Assembly (NCBI RefSeq): GCF_041956535.1 | Contig: NW_027192217.1 | Location: 302,196-366,195 of the forward strand | Length of the DNA stretch: 64,000 bases | Reading direction: 5' to 3' | Source of the DNA: Calcarisporiella thermophila CBS 279.70 | Lineage: Eukaryota > Calcarisporiellomycota | Part shown: piece by piece, positions 1-11,538 of the stretch | Position numbering within the stretch: position 1 is the stretch's first letter | Layout: every line of letters starts with the position of its first letter | The notes under the pieces: model-generated | What the model saw: the letters and a program-made list of their open reading frames with translations, nothing else | The model's database searches: none | Told to the model about the DNA's origin: nothing | Translations under genes and position numbers: made by a program

Positions 1-725
1 ATAGCCTGTTGTTCTACGAGGTGTTGGATATTTCGATACTAGAGCTGGAGAATAAGAGATATTTGACGGTTTCGTGGATGGGGAGCAACCTGAAGGAGGA
101 ATCTTCACACGACCTTTTGCTGCCCAAGGCGGCCACCGTGGACACCCTCCTAAAGGAACTATCCAGTCGCGTCAAGTGCGAGGGTGCGGTTCGCATCGTC
201 GAGGTGATCAAGCACCGCATTTCGCGCATCCTGCGAGGCGATGAGTTCATCTCGGATATTCCTGAGCAAGCGTTCCTCTACGCCGAGCAGGTGCCCTCCG
301 AAGAGCAAGAGCTCTCGGAAGGCGATCGCATCATCGACGTGGTGCATTTCCATCGGGACCCCCATATGTTGCACGGGCTGCCATTCCGGTTTTTGGCGCG
401 CTCTGGAGAGATGTTAGAGGAGACACTCAAGAGATTGCAGGCTCGACTCGGCATGGGTGAGAAGGAGTTTGCAAAGGTCCGGGTTGCAGTCTTGAGGCAA
501 GGAGGTGGGGTGACCTACCTTGGCGAGACGGAGGAGGACGATGAGGGAGACAAGATGATGAAGGAGGAGGTGGGGGTGGAGGCCGGGATCAAAAAGGCGG
601 ATTCCGTGATATTGGCAGAGTTGGAGGTGGACTGGCGGGTGGATGTGCTTGGATTAGATCATCCCGGAAGAACAGCTCGAGCAAAGAATGGAGGATTGGA
701 AAAGGCTATTTTCATACGAGGCTAA
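1..725 (+). CDS. UBP15: Ubiquitin C-terminal hydrolase, USP7/Ubp15 type, 3' end only
   Basis: Open reading frame enters from the left edge (SLLFYEVLDI...) and stops with TAA at 723-725, so only the last ~240 residues are present. The segment matches the C-terminal ubiquitin-like tandem of the USP7/HAUSP/Ubp15 family: LFYEVLDI, LLLPKAATVDTLL, a central HFHRDP-HGLPFRF block and the closing LGLDHPGR motif are family hallmarks. In the family this tail activates the upstream catalytic domain and binds partners; the enzyme removes ubiquitin from nuclear and endosomal substrates. No in-frame ATG is needed here: the family continues N-terminally for several hundred residues, so the start lies outside the window. 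An acidic insert (EEDDEGDKMMKEE) sits before the last block. No intron is visible in this part. Confidence 0.88.
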   Translation, partial: SLLFYEVLDISILELENKRYLTVSWMGSNLKEESSHDLLLPKAATVDTLLKELSSRVKCEGAVRIVEVIKHRISRILRGDEFISDIPEQAFLYAEQVPSEEQELSEGDRIIDVVHFHRDPHMLHGLPFRFLARSGEMLEETLKRLQARLGMGEKEFAKVRVAVLRQGGGVTYLGETEEDDEGDKMMKEEVGVEAGIKKADSVILAELEVDWRVDVLGLDHPGRTARAKNGGLEKAIFIRG

Positions 726-1281
726 TGGAGATTCGAGCGAGTCAAAACGAGAAGGAATTGAGAAAAGAGAAGAAGAAGAAAAAAAAAGGATATATTCGTG
801 AAAAACTAATATTTCATTTTTGTTTTGTCACTGAGAACTAGAGAGAATGGATGCTTTTTTTTTTTTGAGCTCTTCTACTACGCCTTCCTTTCGCTAGCGA
901 CGGCCTTCTCCCCTTTATATATATATTTTACCACTATTCTTTATATTCTAGAAGCCAAGAAAAACAAAGTTATTTTATTCGAGTTGGAAGAGACCGCGGG
1001 GAGGCTCCTCAGGCCAATCTCGCTTCCCCCTGAAATTTAAACTATTCGAAATCCGGCTTCAGATGCACCTTTTGTGTCGTAGGAATCTTAGTAAAATTAA
1101 TAACCCTTTCGCATTTATTTGTCTATTTTATTTTTGGTCTTTCGAGCGTGGATTGTGTAGTTTTCTTCCTCTGGCACCTCTATGTAAATCTGTTTCTTCT
1201 TTAATTTAACTTTAGAAAAGAGGGTTATGGGTAATTTCGCGTGACGCCTGTATTATATTTAACTAATTTTGAGAATTGAAG
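726..1281. other. Intergenic region, UBP15 3' side to VAC7 5' side
   Basis: 556 bases with A-runs just after the UBP15 stop and T-rich tracts before the VAC7 start, fitting a 3' UTR followed by a promoter. A 71-codon open frame here is low-complexity, has no recognisable protein signature and is not called. Confidence 0.5.
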
Positions 1282-3309
1282 ATGAAGAAAACACCACAGG
1301 GAGGAGCCTCTAAATCGTCGCGTCCCTCCTCTCCCACTCCACAATCTCCAGCTCTAGATCCCACCGCTGACCCTGCATCGCCCCAAGTCGGCGAAGTCTC
1401 CTACAGGAACAGCCATGCTTTGGCTGATTTGCGTCCTGCGACACCTCCAATTATTGGTTCACGCCCTTCAACTCCATGCCTCCAACCCTCCTCATCCCTA
1501 CTAGATGACATTTCTGATGCCGACGTAACCACACCGTCAAGTTCACTCCCGTCTTTCCGACGTTCCCACCGCTCGCGTGGCAGGAAGATTCCGCCGCTCC
1601 CACCCCCACTCCCGGGCCAAGAGAAGCAGCAGCCGCAGGACGAATTTCATGCACCTCAGAGTAGTGGTAAGCGACACAAGCTAGAACGCGTTATGACGGT
1701 GGAGACGGCCTACTCGGATGCAGGAACATTATGGGCGGGTCAACCACCTTCAAAAAGTAGGCGCGGGTCGTCTCAAGTACTTACTTGTCATTTTTTGCAC
1801 GGGATCCATTTGTGTAATTCATCTTCTCGTGTTTACCCTTAGCATGATATCAGCTCAAAAGGGAAGCCTGAGTCCATTCGAATCAAAAGAAAGAGGCGCC
1901 CTGCATTACACCAAGCGTCGACTCCTGCCGAAATCTTTGCCGCTAATATTGCCTCCGCCGTTAGCGAAGCTGAAGGTACCAGGCACTTGAATACGCCCTC
2001 CTTCTATTTTGCGTGTATAACCTCCCCCCCCCCCCTCTATTGACTAGATTCCGAAGAGCAAGAGCATTTCATCTATAGAGATACCCATTCACGCAAATCC
2101 TCAGTCTCTTCGCATCCAGGCGGTCAAAATCTTCAGCCAAGCTGTGCATGCGGCCAGCTGCATCCTGAGAACCCTCATGGAGGGAATATCTGCCCCTACC
2201 TGCCCTCCCATCCGAAACTTGATCATCTCCGGGGCCGATTTTACTCAGGCTATGAGAGCAGTGACGGCGGAGGTGGCAACGAGGTGACGCCGCTCCGATT
2301 CATACGCAAGGCGTCAAACGGCAGCGTGAGCACGATGGACTCCCTTTCACAACCGCGGCCGCTGCTACGATCCGATGTCGCAAAGCATAATAACATGATC
2401 TGGATGTCGAGTCCAAGGCTTCCCCTCCAGCAACACTCAACGTTTCCTCCGCCTGGATATGGTGCCGTGTCATCGCCGTCCTTGTCACACTACCAATACT
2501 ATCAACAATGGGAGTTGTATGAAGACGCGCAGACACCTCTCACCTTTCGCCGTCGGCCCATCCCCCCTGAACTACGTGAGCGGGAGCGAAGAAGGTAAGC
2601 AGCCGCTTTCCCTCAAAGAAATTTACAATCAATCCTTCGATAGGTAGAGCGCTAACATCTGTGCCGCTTTTCTATTTGAATATCCAGTGCATTTTGTCAG
2701 ATGTTGGTCAACCTGGCAATTACGATGGTACTGGTAGTTTTGCTTACCCTTGCTGCGGCCCTTGTTTCCCTCTCAATGCGTCCGCTTACAGAGGTGCAAG
2801 TGAGCGAAGTAAGCGACGTGGCCACCACGCTCAACGAGCTCCAGTTTGACCTGCACGTTCGCGGGCGTAATTGGAACATAGTGGACGTAGCCGTGGATGA
2901 GGTCGATCTCCTTTTGTTTGCGTCCAGCCTTAACGGGGAGGGAGATGGGGGCAGAAGGCAACAGCAGGAGTTTTTGGGGACGGTGCGGAGGATGGAGAGG
3001 CCGCTCTTGTTCCCAGGGGTGGGGCTAGGGGAGATTTGGACCGGGCTGGTGAGCGTGACGACGAGTAAGGTGCGGCTGCAGGATCCCCTAGCATTCGAGC
3101 GGCAAAGATACGAAGAGGATAGGTCCAAGTGGTCGGAATTAGCCAAGGGCCCCTTCAAGCTCACGCTGCGAGGGATCTTAAAGTATCGTTTGGGCAAGTT
3201 CTGGGAGCAGCGGGGACGAGTGTGTGCCGTGGTTATGGTGCTTGGCCCCGGAAGGGCCACGATGGATCCCAAGGAGACTGCGCAGATGTGCGGCGAGGAC
3301 GTCGAATAG
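1282..3309 (+). CDS. VAC7: Vac7-family vacuolar membrane protein (PI(3,5)P2 regulator)
   Basis: Four exons: 1282-1776, 1843-1975, 2048-2594, 2688-3309; all junctions keep frame, giving 598 aa. The N-terminal ~410 residues are Ser/Pro-rich and disordered, with an EEQEHFIYRDT segment typical of the family. A single hydrophobic segment follows (LAITMVLVVLLTLAAALV), then MRPLTEVQV and a LEA-2-like lumenal domain (NELQFDLHVRGRNWNIV, a VDEVDLLLFASS block, FKLTLRGILKYRL). Yeast Vac7 is a vacuolar membrane activator of the Fab1-Vac14-Fig4 complex that makes PI(3,5)P2; that role is known for the family and inferred here. VAC14 lies further along the window. ATG 1282 is the first Met of the open frame. 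The related Tag1 family is the main alternative, but the RPLT-VQV and FDL signatures favour Vac7. Confidence 0.85.
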
Positions 3310-4256
3310 CAGTCGGCCGGCCGAAGTTTGTTTATGCTTATACCCCATTCCCATTGACAAGAAATATTATATACTATGATAGAATCCTATGTTATATCCA
3401 TTTTCCAACGCTATATTATGGTTCTATATTATGGATGATTGTTTATCTAGGAACAGCGACTAGCCGCTATAAATAAGCCCCCTTTTTCTATTGTCATTTT
3501 GTGTGTATACGTGTTTGTCCATTGTATGCAAGCATTTCTTAATTCCATTGTTGCTGCTAATCAATCAAGTGCGAGCATTTGTTGAGCTGGAGCAAATTGA
3601 AGCTCAAGCCTCCCCAATTTGGGGCCCAGAGGGGTGAATAAACAATCTGGGATTTAGGAATTCGGATTTTTTTCACGCGCCCTCCTTTCCCTGAAGAGAG
3701 GTGTCAAAAGACAAGCGCGGCGAGCTGCATAACCTCTCCCGGGGCGTTTTCGTTCTTGGAATGCGCCTTCCTGGAAGTTGACATACCGGCGATGACGTCG
3801 GCACCGTTGCTCAAGGTTCGTAACCTAGGGAGCGGGAGAGGGTTTCGGAGCAGATGCACTTCAATTAAAGGATCGCTGATTAAATGTACCACCGTGATAC
3901 AAAACGAGTTTGCTCGCCTAAGCCGCCCATTCATTTTATCAGGGCCATTGTCTTTGGATGCCTTGAAACCAAAACCAAGTCGGGTATGTTTTGTTTCCCT
4001 TTCCGTTCGGGCTCATAAGGAAATAATGTCTCATATCTTTTGACTATAGGACGGGATCCTCCATTGTTTTAGAGAGTTGCATAACTACATTCATCAAATC
4101 GGGGCTTCACAAATCTCTTTGTTTCCCCATCACTCTGTTTATCCCACCTGTCCATTCGCTGCATACCACCACTCCCATTTGCACAGCTGGCTGTGCCCTC
4201 CCACCTTTCTCTCTCCTGCCCTTTGCCCGAAACCCACCTAGACTTAGACAAGCATA
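3310..4256. other. Intergenic region between VAC7 and the next gene
   Basis: 947 bases. AT-rich 3' UTR-like sequence to about 3680, then pyrimidine-rich promoter-like sequence (4050-4250). Overlapping open frames on both strands at 3704-4043 show no recognisable motif and no intron signals, so they are not called. A half CRE-like site, TGACGTC, lies near 3792. Confidence 0.4.
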
Positions 4257-7200
4257 ATGTTCAAGCTGAAGCCATCATTCAAGAAACGTCGCAAGCCAGC
4301 TGAGGATATCCCGCCCCAATCGGAGGCCGAGACTCCCAAATTGCAAGGCTTACCCGATGAAAATGATTTCCGCACCTCACTTATCCTCCCCCATCTCGCT
4401 GCACGCTTCGATATCCTCAAAAGGGATACCCCTCCCTCGGACTCCGAGAAACCCCTTGCCAATCTGCCTAATCAACCATCTTACGCGATGGAATCCCCCC
4501 AAGATGTCTCCGCGGGCGTCGAGCAGAAACACATAGAACTCTCACCCGAGACAGCAAGGTACAACCAGCAGCTTAGCGCTTGGGTTGCTGAGCAACGGCG
4601 GAATGACGCAGCCAAAATTCCCTTGTTTAGCAACCGATCCTTCAGAGATCGAGAAGGGATCAGTATCGTAAAAAATACCGAGGATTCGCCGGAGACGGAG
4701 CCGCCCAGCGTGGATCCCAAACATTCGCCAGAGGTGCTCTCAAATACATCCCATAGAGCCTCGGAGGAGAGCCGCGGCACTCACGAAAACAGAGAAGAGA
4801 ATATGCCGGCGATGGAGATACTCGACAACGCCGAGGGGCCCGCTCCTCCCCCCCCTCTCAAGGATGAGCCTGTTCCGCGACCCGCCTCAGACAATGCGCC
4901 GAAGAGTAGGCAAGCTAGCATAGAGCAATCCCCAACTCCGGGCAAAGCTTCTTCTCCAGTCCCAACCGTTGGTTTGGCCTTGCCTTTGGATGTGGTGGAG
5001 CAAGCCGCTCCTAACCCCGTGCGAACTCCGCTTCCTACTTCATCTCCGAGTCCACCAGTGCCAGCAGACAAGCCAGTCCCTTCCTTGCCAAATACTCACA
5101 AGGAGCTTCCACCTCTAGTGGCCCAGGCCCCTTCACTATATGCAGGCGAAAAGCCTGACAATATAAGCCTGCCTCCTTCCGAATCCTCACGTGGCTCCCT
5201 GACATCCATCGAGACGAGATCTGCTGGAAGCGGAACACTCGAGCCAGATCATGCGCCAAGGCCATATAGCAAACCTCCCATGGTTCCGGAAAAGACCCCG
5301 ATCTCACCTCCCATTTCTCCTCCTGCGAAATACGCTCATGCTGCAAGCCCACTTCCACTTAGCCCAAAGCTTCCCAAAAGTATACATACAGATTTCCGAG
5401 TAGCTTATTTTATCGCCCCTGCTAAACTCTCCCTTATTTCAATTTAGGCTCCACGTTTCCCCAAAATCATCTAGCTTCTGAACCCAAAATCTCGCCACCT
5501 CAATCGATGATTTCGTCGCAACCGCCATCGCCCATACAACCCGTATTCCAGCTTCAGCCCCCTCCACGCCCTCCTCCTCCCCCGGTCTCACTTCTTGACC
5601 GTAACTTCCCACACAATCAAATCTTCGCCGAAAATCAAGCATCACACTTGGAGAAGGACTCGAGGTTCATTTTCGAGAAGCCTCTTCCGCGCTCCAATAC
5701 TGCACCCACCCGGAAGCCGGCTGCTAGCTTCAAGCAAGAAAATGAACCCCGAGCGCCAACCCCCAATGGGGATTTGCAGGAACGATTACGAAAAATTAAA
5801 AAGAGCGTGACCAAGGGCATACTCTCCTCGGGGCACAAGCCTCGGGAGGAGTTAGATTCGGAAAAGGAGGATGGGCGATCCGATTACAGCGACACAGGCT
5901 CTCTCAGCGGAAAAAAGAAACTCTTCTCCAAGTGGACCAATGGCGGAAACAAACAGCCGCCTCCAAAAGCTCGGGCGCAAACTAAGACCATTGGCTATGA
6001 TAGCAGCGACGACGACCCCGTCATTTCCAAAGCAATATCAAAAAGATTCTACAGTGACGAGAACCTGCGCTCGAGGTTTACTCGCGATAAAGCTGCAAGG
6101 AATATAAATGCACCTGTCGTTGCACGCACTGTTCATGCCTATGCCCCCTCATACACTACTATCTCGAGTTCATCCTCTCTTAGATCCATGTCGCCCTCGC
6201 GAGAACCACTCATCATTCCCGAGCCCAGCATTGATACCACAAAACATCATGGCGAGATCACAATGGCGCCGACCACGTCGGTTCCTAACTCACCAGCCAC
6301 TGGGGCTTTTCACTTGGCGCGCAAAGACTCGCTCACGCTAGGGAATTTTAATCCTGCGGGAAATTCAAAGGAGCACAGGGTCAGTCAGGAGAAAGACATG
6401 GACCTGACCCCACCTACACCTCCTCCTAAGACAGCTGATGTTAATATCGATTCGGATGGGCACCTTCTGCCACAAGCCAAACCTGAGCAGGCTCAGGATT
6501 CGATTGATAAACAACGGCTCTCAACCCCCCCACCCATTCCTCCTCGGAGCCACCTGCGCTTTCATGGGCAGAATTCACCTCCAAATAGTTCAACCCCCAA
6601 TTCCGAATCGTCTCCGGCATCCCTAGCCCCACCATTGGTAACGATTGAAGACCACACCGGCGCGGATGCCCCATCGGTTGTGCGCAAGACCGTTATCTTG
6701 ATGAGGCCCGCGCCGCTCACCTCGAGTCATCGGGAGCAGGCATCTACAGAAACGAGTCAAGAGATGAGGGAGCAGCCAGAGACGCTGGTACGCTATTTGA
6801 ACGAGTCAAATAACGGAAAAGAATGGGAAAATGCTCTTGCGAAACTTGAGGGAAGACAAAACTCGGAACGGAATAAAAACGGTGAAAGGGGAGCAAAGGG
6901 TGAGCAGCGCCGCGAGCAAGAGGAAGCATTTCGCCGCAAGTTGAAATCCATTGCCGCCACCTTTGAGGATGCAGATCGCGTGATCGTCACTGAGGGTAAC
7001 GCGGGAGTAGAGCATGTCAAAATGTACGAAATGAGTGATGGCCGTCTGTTCTGGACCGCGATGGATGGCAACAAGACGCGAGCAAGCGGGATGTTTAATC
7101 TAGTCGCAGCAGTGCCTTTTGGTGAAGACGCTGAAGCAGAGGATGGGCAAGAGGATGCCGAGGATGATATAAATGCTAGCGGACGAAGAGCGCGTGAGGG

Positions 7201-7666
7201 GCGAGATAGCGCACGGCTGCTGCGGCTGATTGAGAAGTTGTCGGTCGAGGACGGAAACCCGACTCCCTTAGCCACCAATGGGGAGAGCCGGGAGGGGGAG
7301 CGAGATCCTGGACTGGATGAAGAAGAGGAAGCAGAGGAAGGTTGGATGCTGGAGGAGGACGGGAGACACGCAACTGAGGATATTGCGAATTTCCTCCTTG
7401 GCAAAGAGCAGCGCTCTCGATCTTCATTCCTCTCCACCCTGTCGGAAGTCAGCTCACGACCGGCTAGCTACATGAGCACGGAAGGCAACACAACCTCGGT
7501 CTACTATGCGCCTGAGGTGACTCTGCCCCGGTTATTGGAGGAAATGATACGTATGCAGCAGGAGCAACAGGAGCAACAGGAGGACAGGGATTTTGCTGAT
7601 ATTCAATGGGACAATTCCGAGGATCGATTGGACGAGATAATGAAGCAGTTGGAGAATCAGCTCTAA
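4257..7666 (+). CDS. Large proline/serine-rich fungal protein of unknown function
   Basis: Two exons, 4257-5379 and 5448-7666, joined across an intron with GTATAC donor and TTTAG acceptor; 1113 aa. The N-terminus is basic (MFKLKPSFKKRRK) and soon contains FRTSLILPHLAARFDIL, a block I associate with fungal-conserved proteins but cannot name. The middle ~700 residues are disordered, rich in Pro/Ser, with many PPxP-type and PPPP stretches that could bind SH3 or EVH1 domains. A charged region is followed by a compact conserved-looking part (FRRKLKSIAATFEDADRVIV, KMYEMSDGRLFW). The C-terminus ends with a Glu/Gln repeat (MQQEQQEQQED) and an amphipathic helix (DEIMKQLENQL). It looks like a cortical or signalling scaffold, but that is inference only. 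Confidence 0.75.
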
Positions 7667-8656
7667 AATGCGGCTTATGATTTTTTTTTTATCGGTGGTA
7701 TTTCATTTCTATTTACCTATCTAATACTCGATGCCCCCTTTAAAGAAACGAGAAGCACTCAATACATACTATGAGATGAATTATATATTTTTTACCATCT
7801 TTTATTATATATACTTAAGTGTTCATTCATTAATTATTTACTCTCTATGTGCTTATCTTTGATACCATGCAGTCAGAAACTATTGTATTTAGTTAGATGT
7901 TGTTCTGCCCCTCCTAAATTGGCTGGTTTGAGGAATACTAATTCAACTCTTTAGAATAATAATGCCCACATATGTTGCCCCATTTTACTTAAAGTTTTCG
8001 CGGTACCGGGAACTCGAACGCTACACTGTCACCTAAAGAGATTTACATTTTAGCTTGATATAGAACCCGACTCCTCCCAGATGACGGGCAAATGACCGAC
8101 TCCACAAATTTTCCAGGTTGTTCGTGCATTGAGCTAATCTTTATTATGCTAAATCTACCGCGAACTACTCTTTATTTTTCTGAGTATATAACGGTTTGGG
8201 AATAGAGTGCATCGGCTATCCTCCGCTATTCACTGAATGGTATTCTCCTCACTATTCGAATTGGCGTCTGAAACAAAACAAAACTCTTCCCAAACAGCTA
8301 GGGCATCATCCTAATAATGTGATATGTTCACGGTGGCAACCTGGAGCTAGACTCAATTAGACTTTCACTGAAGGTCTTGGTAGTTGCCTAGACAAGAACA
8401 TAGCTTACAGCTTAGCAGATTCTCTTAACATGTTAGATCACGACTACAAAGGACTTAGCCAGGCTATGGTTGCGTGTAGGATGAATGTAGCGTTTTTTGC
8501 CGCATTAATAGCAAAAGTATCAATTTTTAGGTGCCAACCCCAGCATTGGGTCTGTGCATTTAACGCTTTTAATTTCAGTATTTTTTTCCCATCCCAATTC
8601 CTTTGCCACCCCCTTTTCTTTTATTCTTCTCTCAAATTCTCCGATTGACATTGACC
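7667..8656. other. Intergenic region before the GNAT gene
   Basis: 990 AT-rich bases with T-runs after the preceding stop and a TTTTTTCCC pyrimidine tract just before the next gene. No open frame with a protein signature, tRNA or repeat was recognised. Confidence 0.4.
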
Positions 8657-9142
8657 ATGAATCCAGTTAGTCCTTGTGATCTCATGATAACTCATGCCAC
8701 CACGCATGATATCATCGATATTTGCGGCTGCGATGATGAACTGCCATTGCATCCTGAACGTCGAGAAGAGATCAAGAGGGCTCTTTCACATAACTCAATC
8801 TGGATCGCCCGCGCTCCTGGCCCAGGGGAAATGCAGGTTGTTGGCTACACAATTTGTCAGCCCGCGGCTTTTTTCGGACATGCATACCTCTCCCTAGTGA
8901 TGACCCATCCTTCGTGGCGGCACCAGGGTGTCGCCCAACAACTAATCGAGAGAGTGCTTGAGCAATGTGATTTGGGAAAGAGCCGAAAGTTGTTTTGCAC
9001 GGTGCGGGAAAACAACCTGCCCATGCAACGACTGTTGGAGAAATTAGGCTTCCAGCGTTCCGGATCTGTCCAGCATGTGCATGCAAATGAAGAGGCAGAG
9101 TTGGTGTTCCATCGGTTATATGAGGGTAGAAAAGAGGAGTAA
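8657..9142 (+). CDS. GNAT-family N-acetyltransferase
   Basis: Single exon, 161 aa, ATG 8657 to TAA 9142; an upstream in-frame extension to 8603 lacks an ATG, so 8657 is the start. The acetyl-CoA binding motif A is clear: LSLVMTHPSWRHQGVAQQLI, carrying the R/Q-x-x-G-x-A loop (RHQGVA). Motif B follows as FCTVRENNLPMQRLLEKLGF, the usual N-x-x-M/A-x-x-L-x-x-x-G-F arrangement. This family moves an acetyl group from acetyl-CoA to an amine on a protein or small molecule. The substrate cannot be read from the sequence. Length is typical of a stand-alone GNAT domain with no targeting signal, so it is probably cytosolic or nuclear. Confidence 0.88.
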   Translation: MNPVSPCDLMITHATTHDIIDICGCDDELPLHPERREEIKRALSHNSIWIARAPGPGEMQVVGYTICQPAAFFGHAYLSLVMTHPSWRHQGVAQQLIERVLEQCDLGKSRKLFCTVRENNLPMQRLLEKLGFQRSGSVQHVHANEEAELVFHRLYEGRKEE

Positions 9143-9631
9143 CAAGAACTAGAACCAGTCTAGGTGCCACAATTGTTGTATTATTAATATTTTTAAATGT
9201 ATAATTAGCCATATATTTGTTTGATATTACTATTAAGGTCAGATAGGAGATAGTATTAACTGAATAAGATCCCTAATCCATTGTGAACAAATCTGTTGCA
9301 GATAACAAGATCTCTTGCTAAAATATACGACTGAGGCAGCACCCTGAGTTCGAATACACTTATATGTTTTTCATTAAATTCAGTGCCATTTATCCGGGGA
9401 TTAGACGGTGAAGGCAATCAACTTGGCACTGTAAGGCTATTTTATCTTTCGACTGTGATTGTCTCACTCCATCATGAAGCATTTTTGCAGCATATCAGTT
9501 CGTTAAACTCGAAAATTAATATCTATTCATTCAATAATTATAATAAAAAGCACACAAACGAAAATCAAAGCAGTAGAATTTACGAAATGACGAACTCGTA
9601 TGTACAACAATTTTACAAGTAACTAGCAGGG
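9143..9631. other. Intergenic region between convergent genes
   Basis: 489 AT-rich bases between the stops of the GNAT gene (+) and the sirtuin gene (-). It is consistent with two facing 3' UTRs; no other feature seen. Confidence 0.4.
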
Positions 9632-11119
9632 TCAAGCCGTAAGCAGCGCGGCAAGCTTTTTAGTGAAGAGTCGAGTCATCCGTCGCCCATTCAACATCGC
9701 GCACGCCTGACTGACTGGCGGAGAACTGTCGGCGTATTCTATACTTTCCTTTTGGTAAGTATTGGAGAGACGAGGACGCTTGCGTGGACTGGGTGTCTCC
9801 ATTGGTTTTGCTTTTTTGCAGGGTCGCTCTTGCAAAATGTCATAGTTCTCTTTCTCACTGTCGCTAGAGGGAGAAGGTCGTTTTCTGGGACTCTTTGAAG
9901 TAGGAGAAATCACCTCGGATTCTATTCTACAATCGACATCAGTATTACCGCTTGTGGCCAGTGCAAGGATATTCTTCTTATTTTCTATCAACAAAAAGAT
10001 CAGCGAGAATAAGAGCACGTTCTTAATGACTGGTATTCACTGAAATATATATATATGCAACGACTTACTTCTGTTGGATTTCTTTAGATTATTTTTAGCT
10101 GCTTTCAAGAATCGCGTCAAGGGAACTTGTTTCTTCACCGCGCGCAAAGCTTTGTCGACCCGGTCAGACCATGCATCTGTATCGCTTAACACATGATAAT
10201 CGAATACTGTTTCCCATTCCTTTGCAATCTCAGTACGGTTCACAAATATGACCTTTCCTCCACGCGCATGCACTGCCTTGGCCATTTCGCGCACAAAGGC
10301 ACGTATCCCCGTCACTTTAAGTGAGGTGCCCATGACCAGCAACAGATCCGGCTGCGCTCGCAAATCTTTTATCTGCATGCGGCCAATGGTTTCTCCATGA
10401 GGATGCTCCTCGCTATAAAGCGCGATGTCAGGTCGAATTCGCCCCACTGCCAAAGGCCGCCTCCCAACGGTACGCCGAGCATCGTTTCTTCCCTCGCACT
10501 CCATACAAGGAGGCGCTCGTCCTTCCGAGAATACCGTGCATAATTGTGGAGAAAAGCGCTGTTTTGCATTGCAGAGCGTGCACCTCACTTCCTCCATTGA
10601 GCCGTGCAGCTGCACCACAGATGGATTATTTTCTAACCGCGTTTCCATCCCGCTTTTCGTCTCAAGGCCATCTATATTCTGGGTATAGCAACGAAGAAGC
10701 CTTCCGGTTTTAAAGAGGCGTCGGATAAATGCGTGAGTGCGCGTTGGAGTGCATCGCTGCGTTAACTGCTTGAGCTCGCCTATGAATGTATAGAATGCGG
10801 CAGTTGTATCTGGATTCAGGAACACCGTCGCGTCGAAGAGATCCTGTCCTTTGCTAAGAGTTGGATACTTGGATTTGACAAGATTATAGAGACCGTCTGA
10901 GGATCGAAAATCCTAATTTAAGCCAAAAGAGATGAGCAAACGCGCAGCTTGTGAAAAGGGAAGTGTAAATAAACTTACTGGGATCCCGGCGCTGCATGAA
11001 ATTCCCGCGCCGGTTACGACAATACATTTTTTAGTTTTGAGGAGAAGATTCGTAATTTCGTTCAGAGCCTTCTCACAAGAAGAATCGCCGAGTTTTAGCC
11101 TCACTGTTCTTTTCGACAT
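9632..11119 (-). CDS. hst4: NAD-dependent histone deacetylase, Hst3/Hst4-type sirtuin
   Basis: Three exons on the minus strand: 11119-10979, 10912-10069, 9984-9632; 445 aa with all phases matching. The sirtuin core is complete: VVTGAGISCSAGIPDFRSSDG (NAD loop), YTQNIDGLE, catalytic His in VVQLHGSMEEV, the zinc site CTLC...CMEC, and GTSLKVTGI. The GISCSAGIPDFRSSDGLY form and the YTQNIDGLE block are those of the Hst3/Hst4 branch. In yeasts these enzymes deacetylate histone H3 Lys56 after S phase and help silencing and genome stability. The C-terminal ~120 residues are a basic disordered tail with two copies of SPRKRP, which could be CDK sites overlapping nuclear-localisation signals. Confidence 0.92.
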
Positions 11120-11538
11120 TGTTTAAGGAACCACTGAGAACAGGTGTATGCAAACGTCTACGCGAATACTTTAGGGGGAGATAAGAACAGAGAGAGTGGC
11201 ATATAAACACGAGAGTAAAAGAAATGGATGAAGATAAATAATATACCGTCACGCGTCGTAATAAAACGCGAAAAGAAATATTGCACGGCGGCCATTGGCC
11301 ACGGGAAATTGTGTTGATCCAAAATATATTTACCGTAGCTGCTCAAATAGTTATATATTCATATCTAAACGCGGTTTAACAAGCATCATTGATAAAAAAA
11401 ATCTACAAAATAACGCATTACTTATTACATAAAAAGAGTACTTTAGAACTATTCCTTGTGCACTGAATACACGTATATAATCAAATCGCATCTAGAAGTC
11501 TGAGGGTTTGCACTCGGCTGTTGATTTCAAGAGGTTTA
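11120..11538. other. Intergenic region, sirtuin promoter side
   Basis: 419 bases between the sirtuin start and the stop of the next minus-strand gene. AT-rich with no recognised feature. Confidence 0.4.

Noticed and set aside
6793-7437. 214-codon Ser-rich frame on the minus strand
   Set aside because: Antisense shadow of the large Pro/Ser-rich gene, with a composition explained by the complementary Glu/Arg codons.
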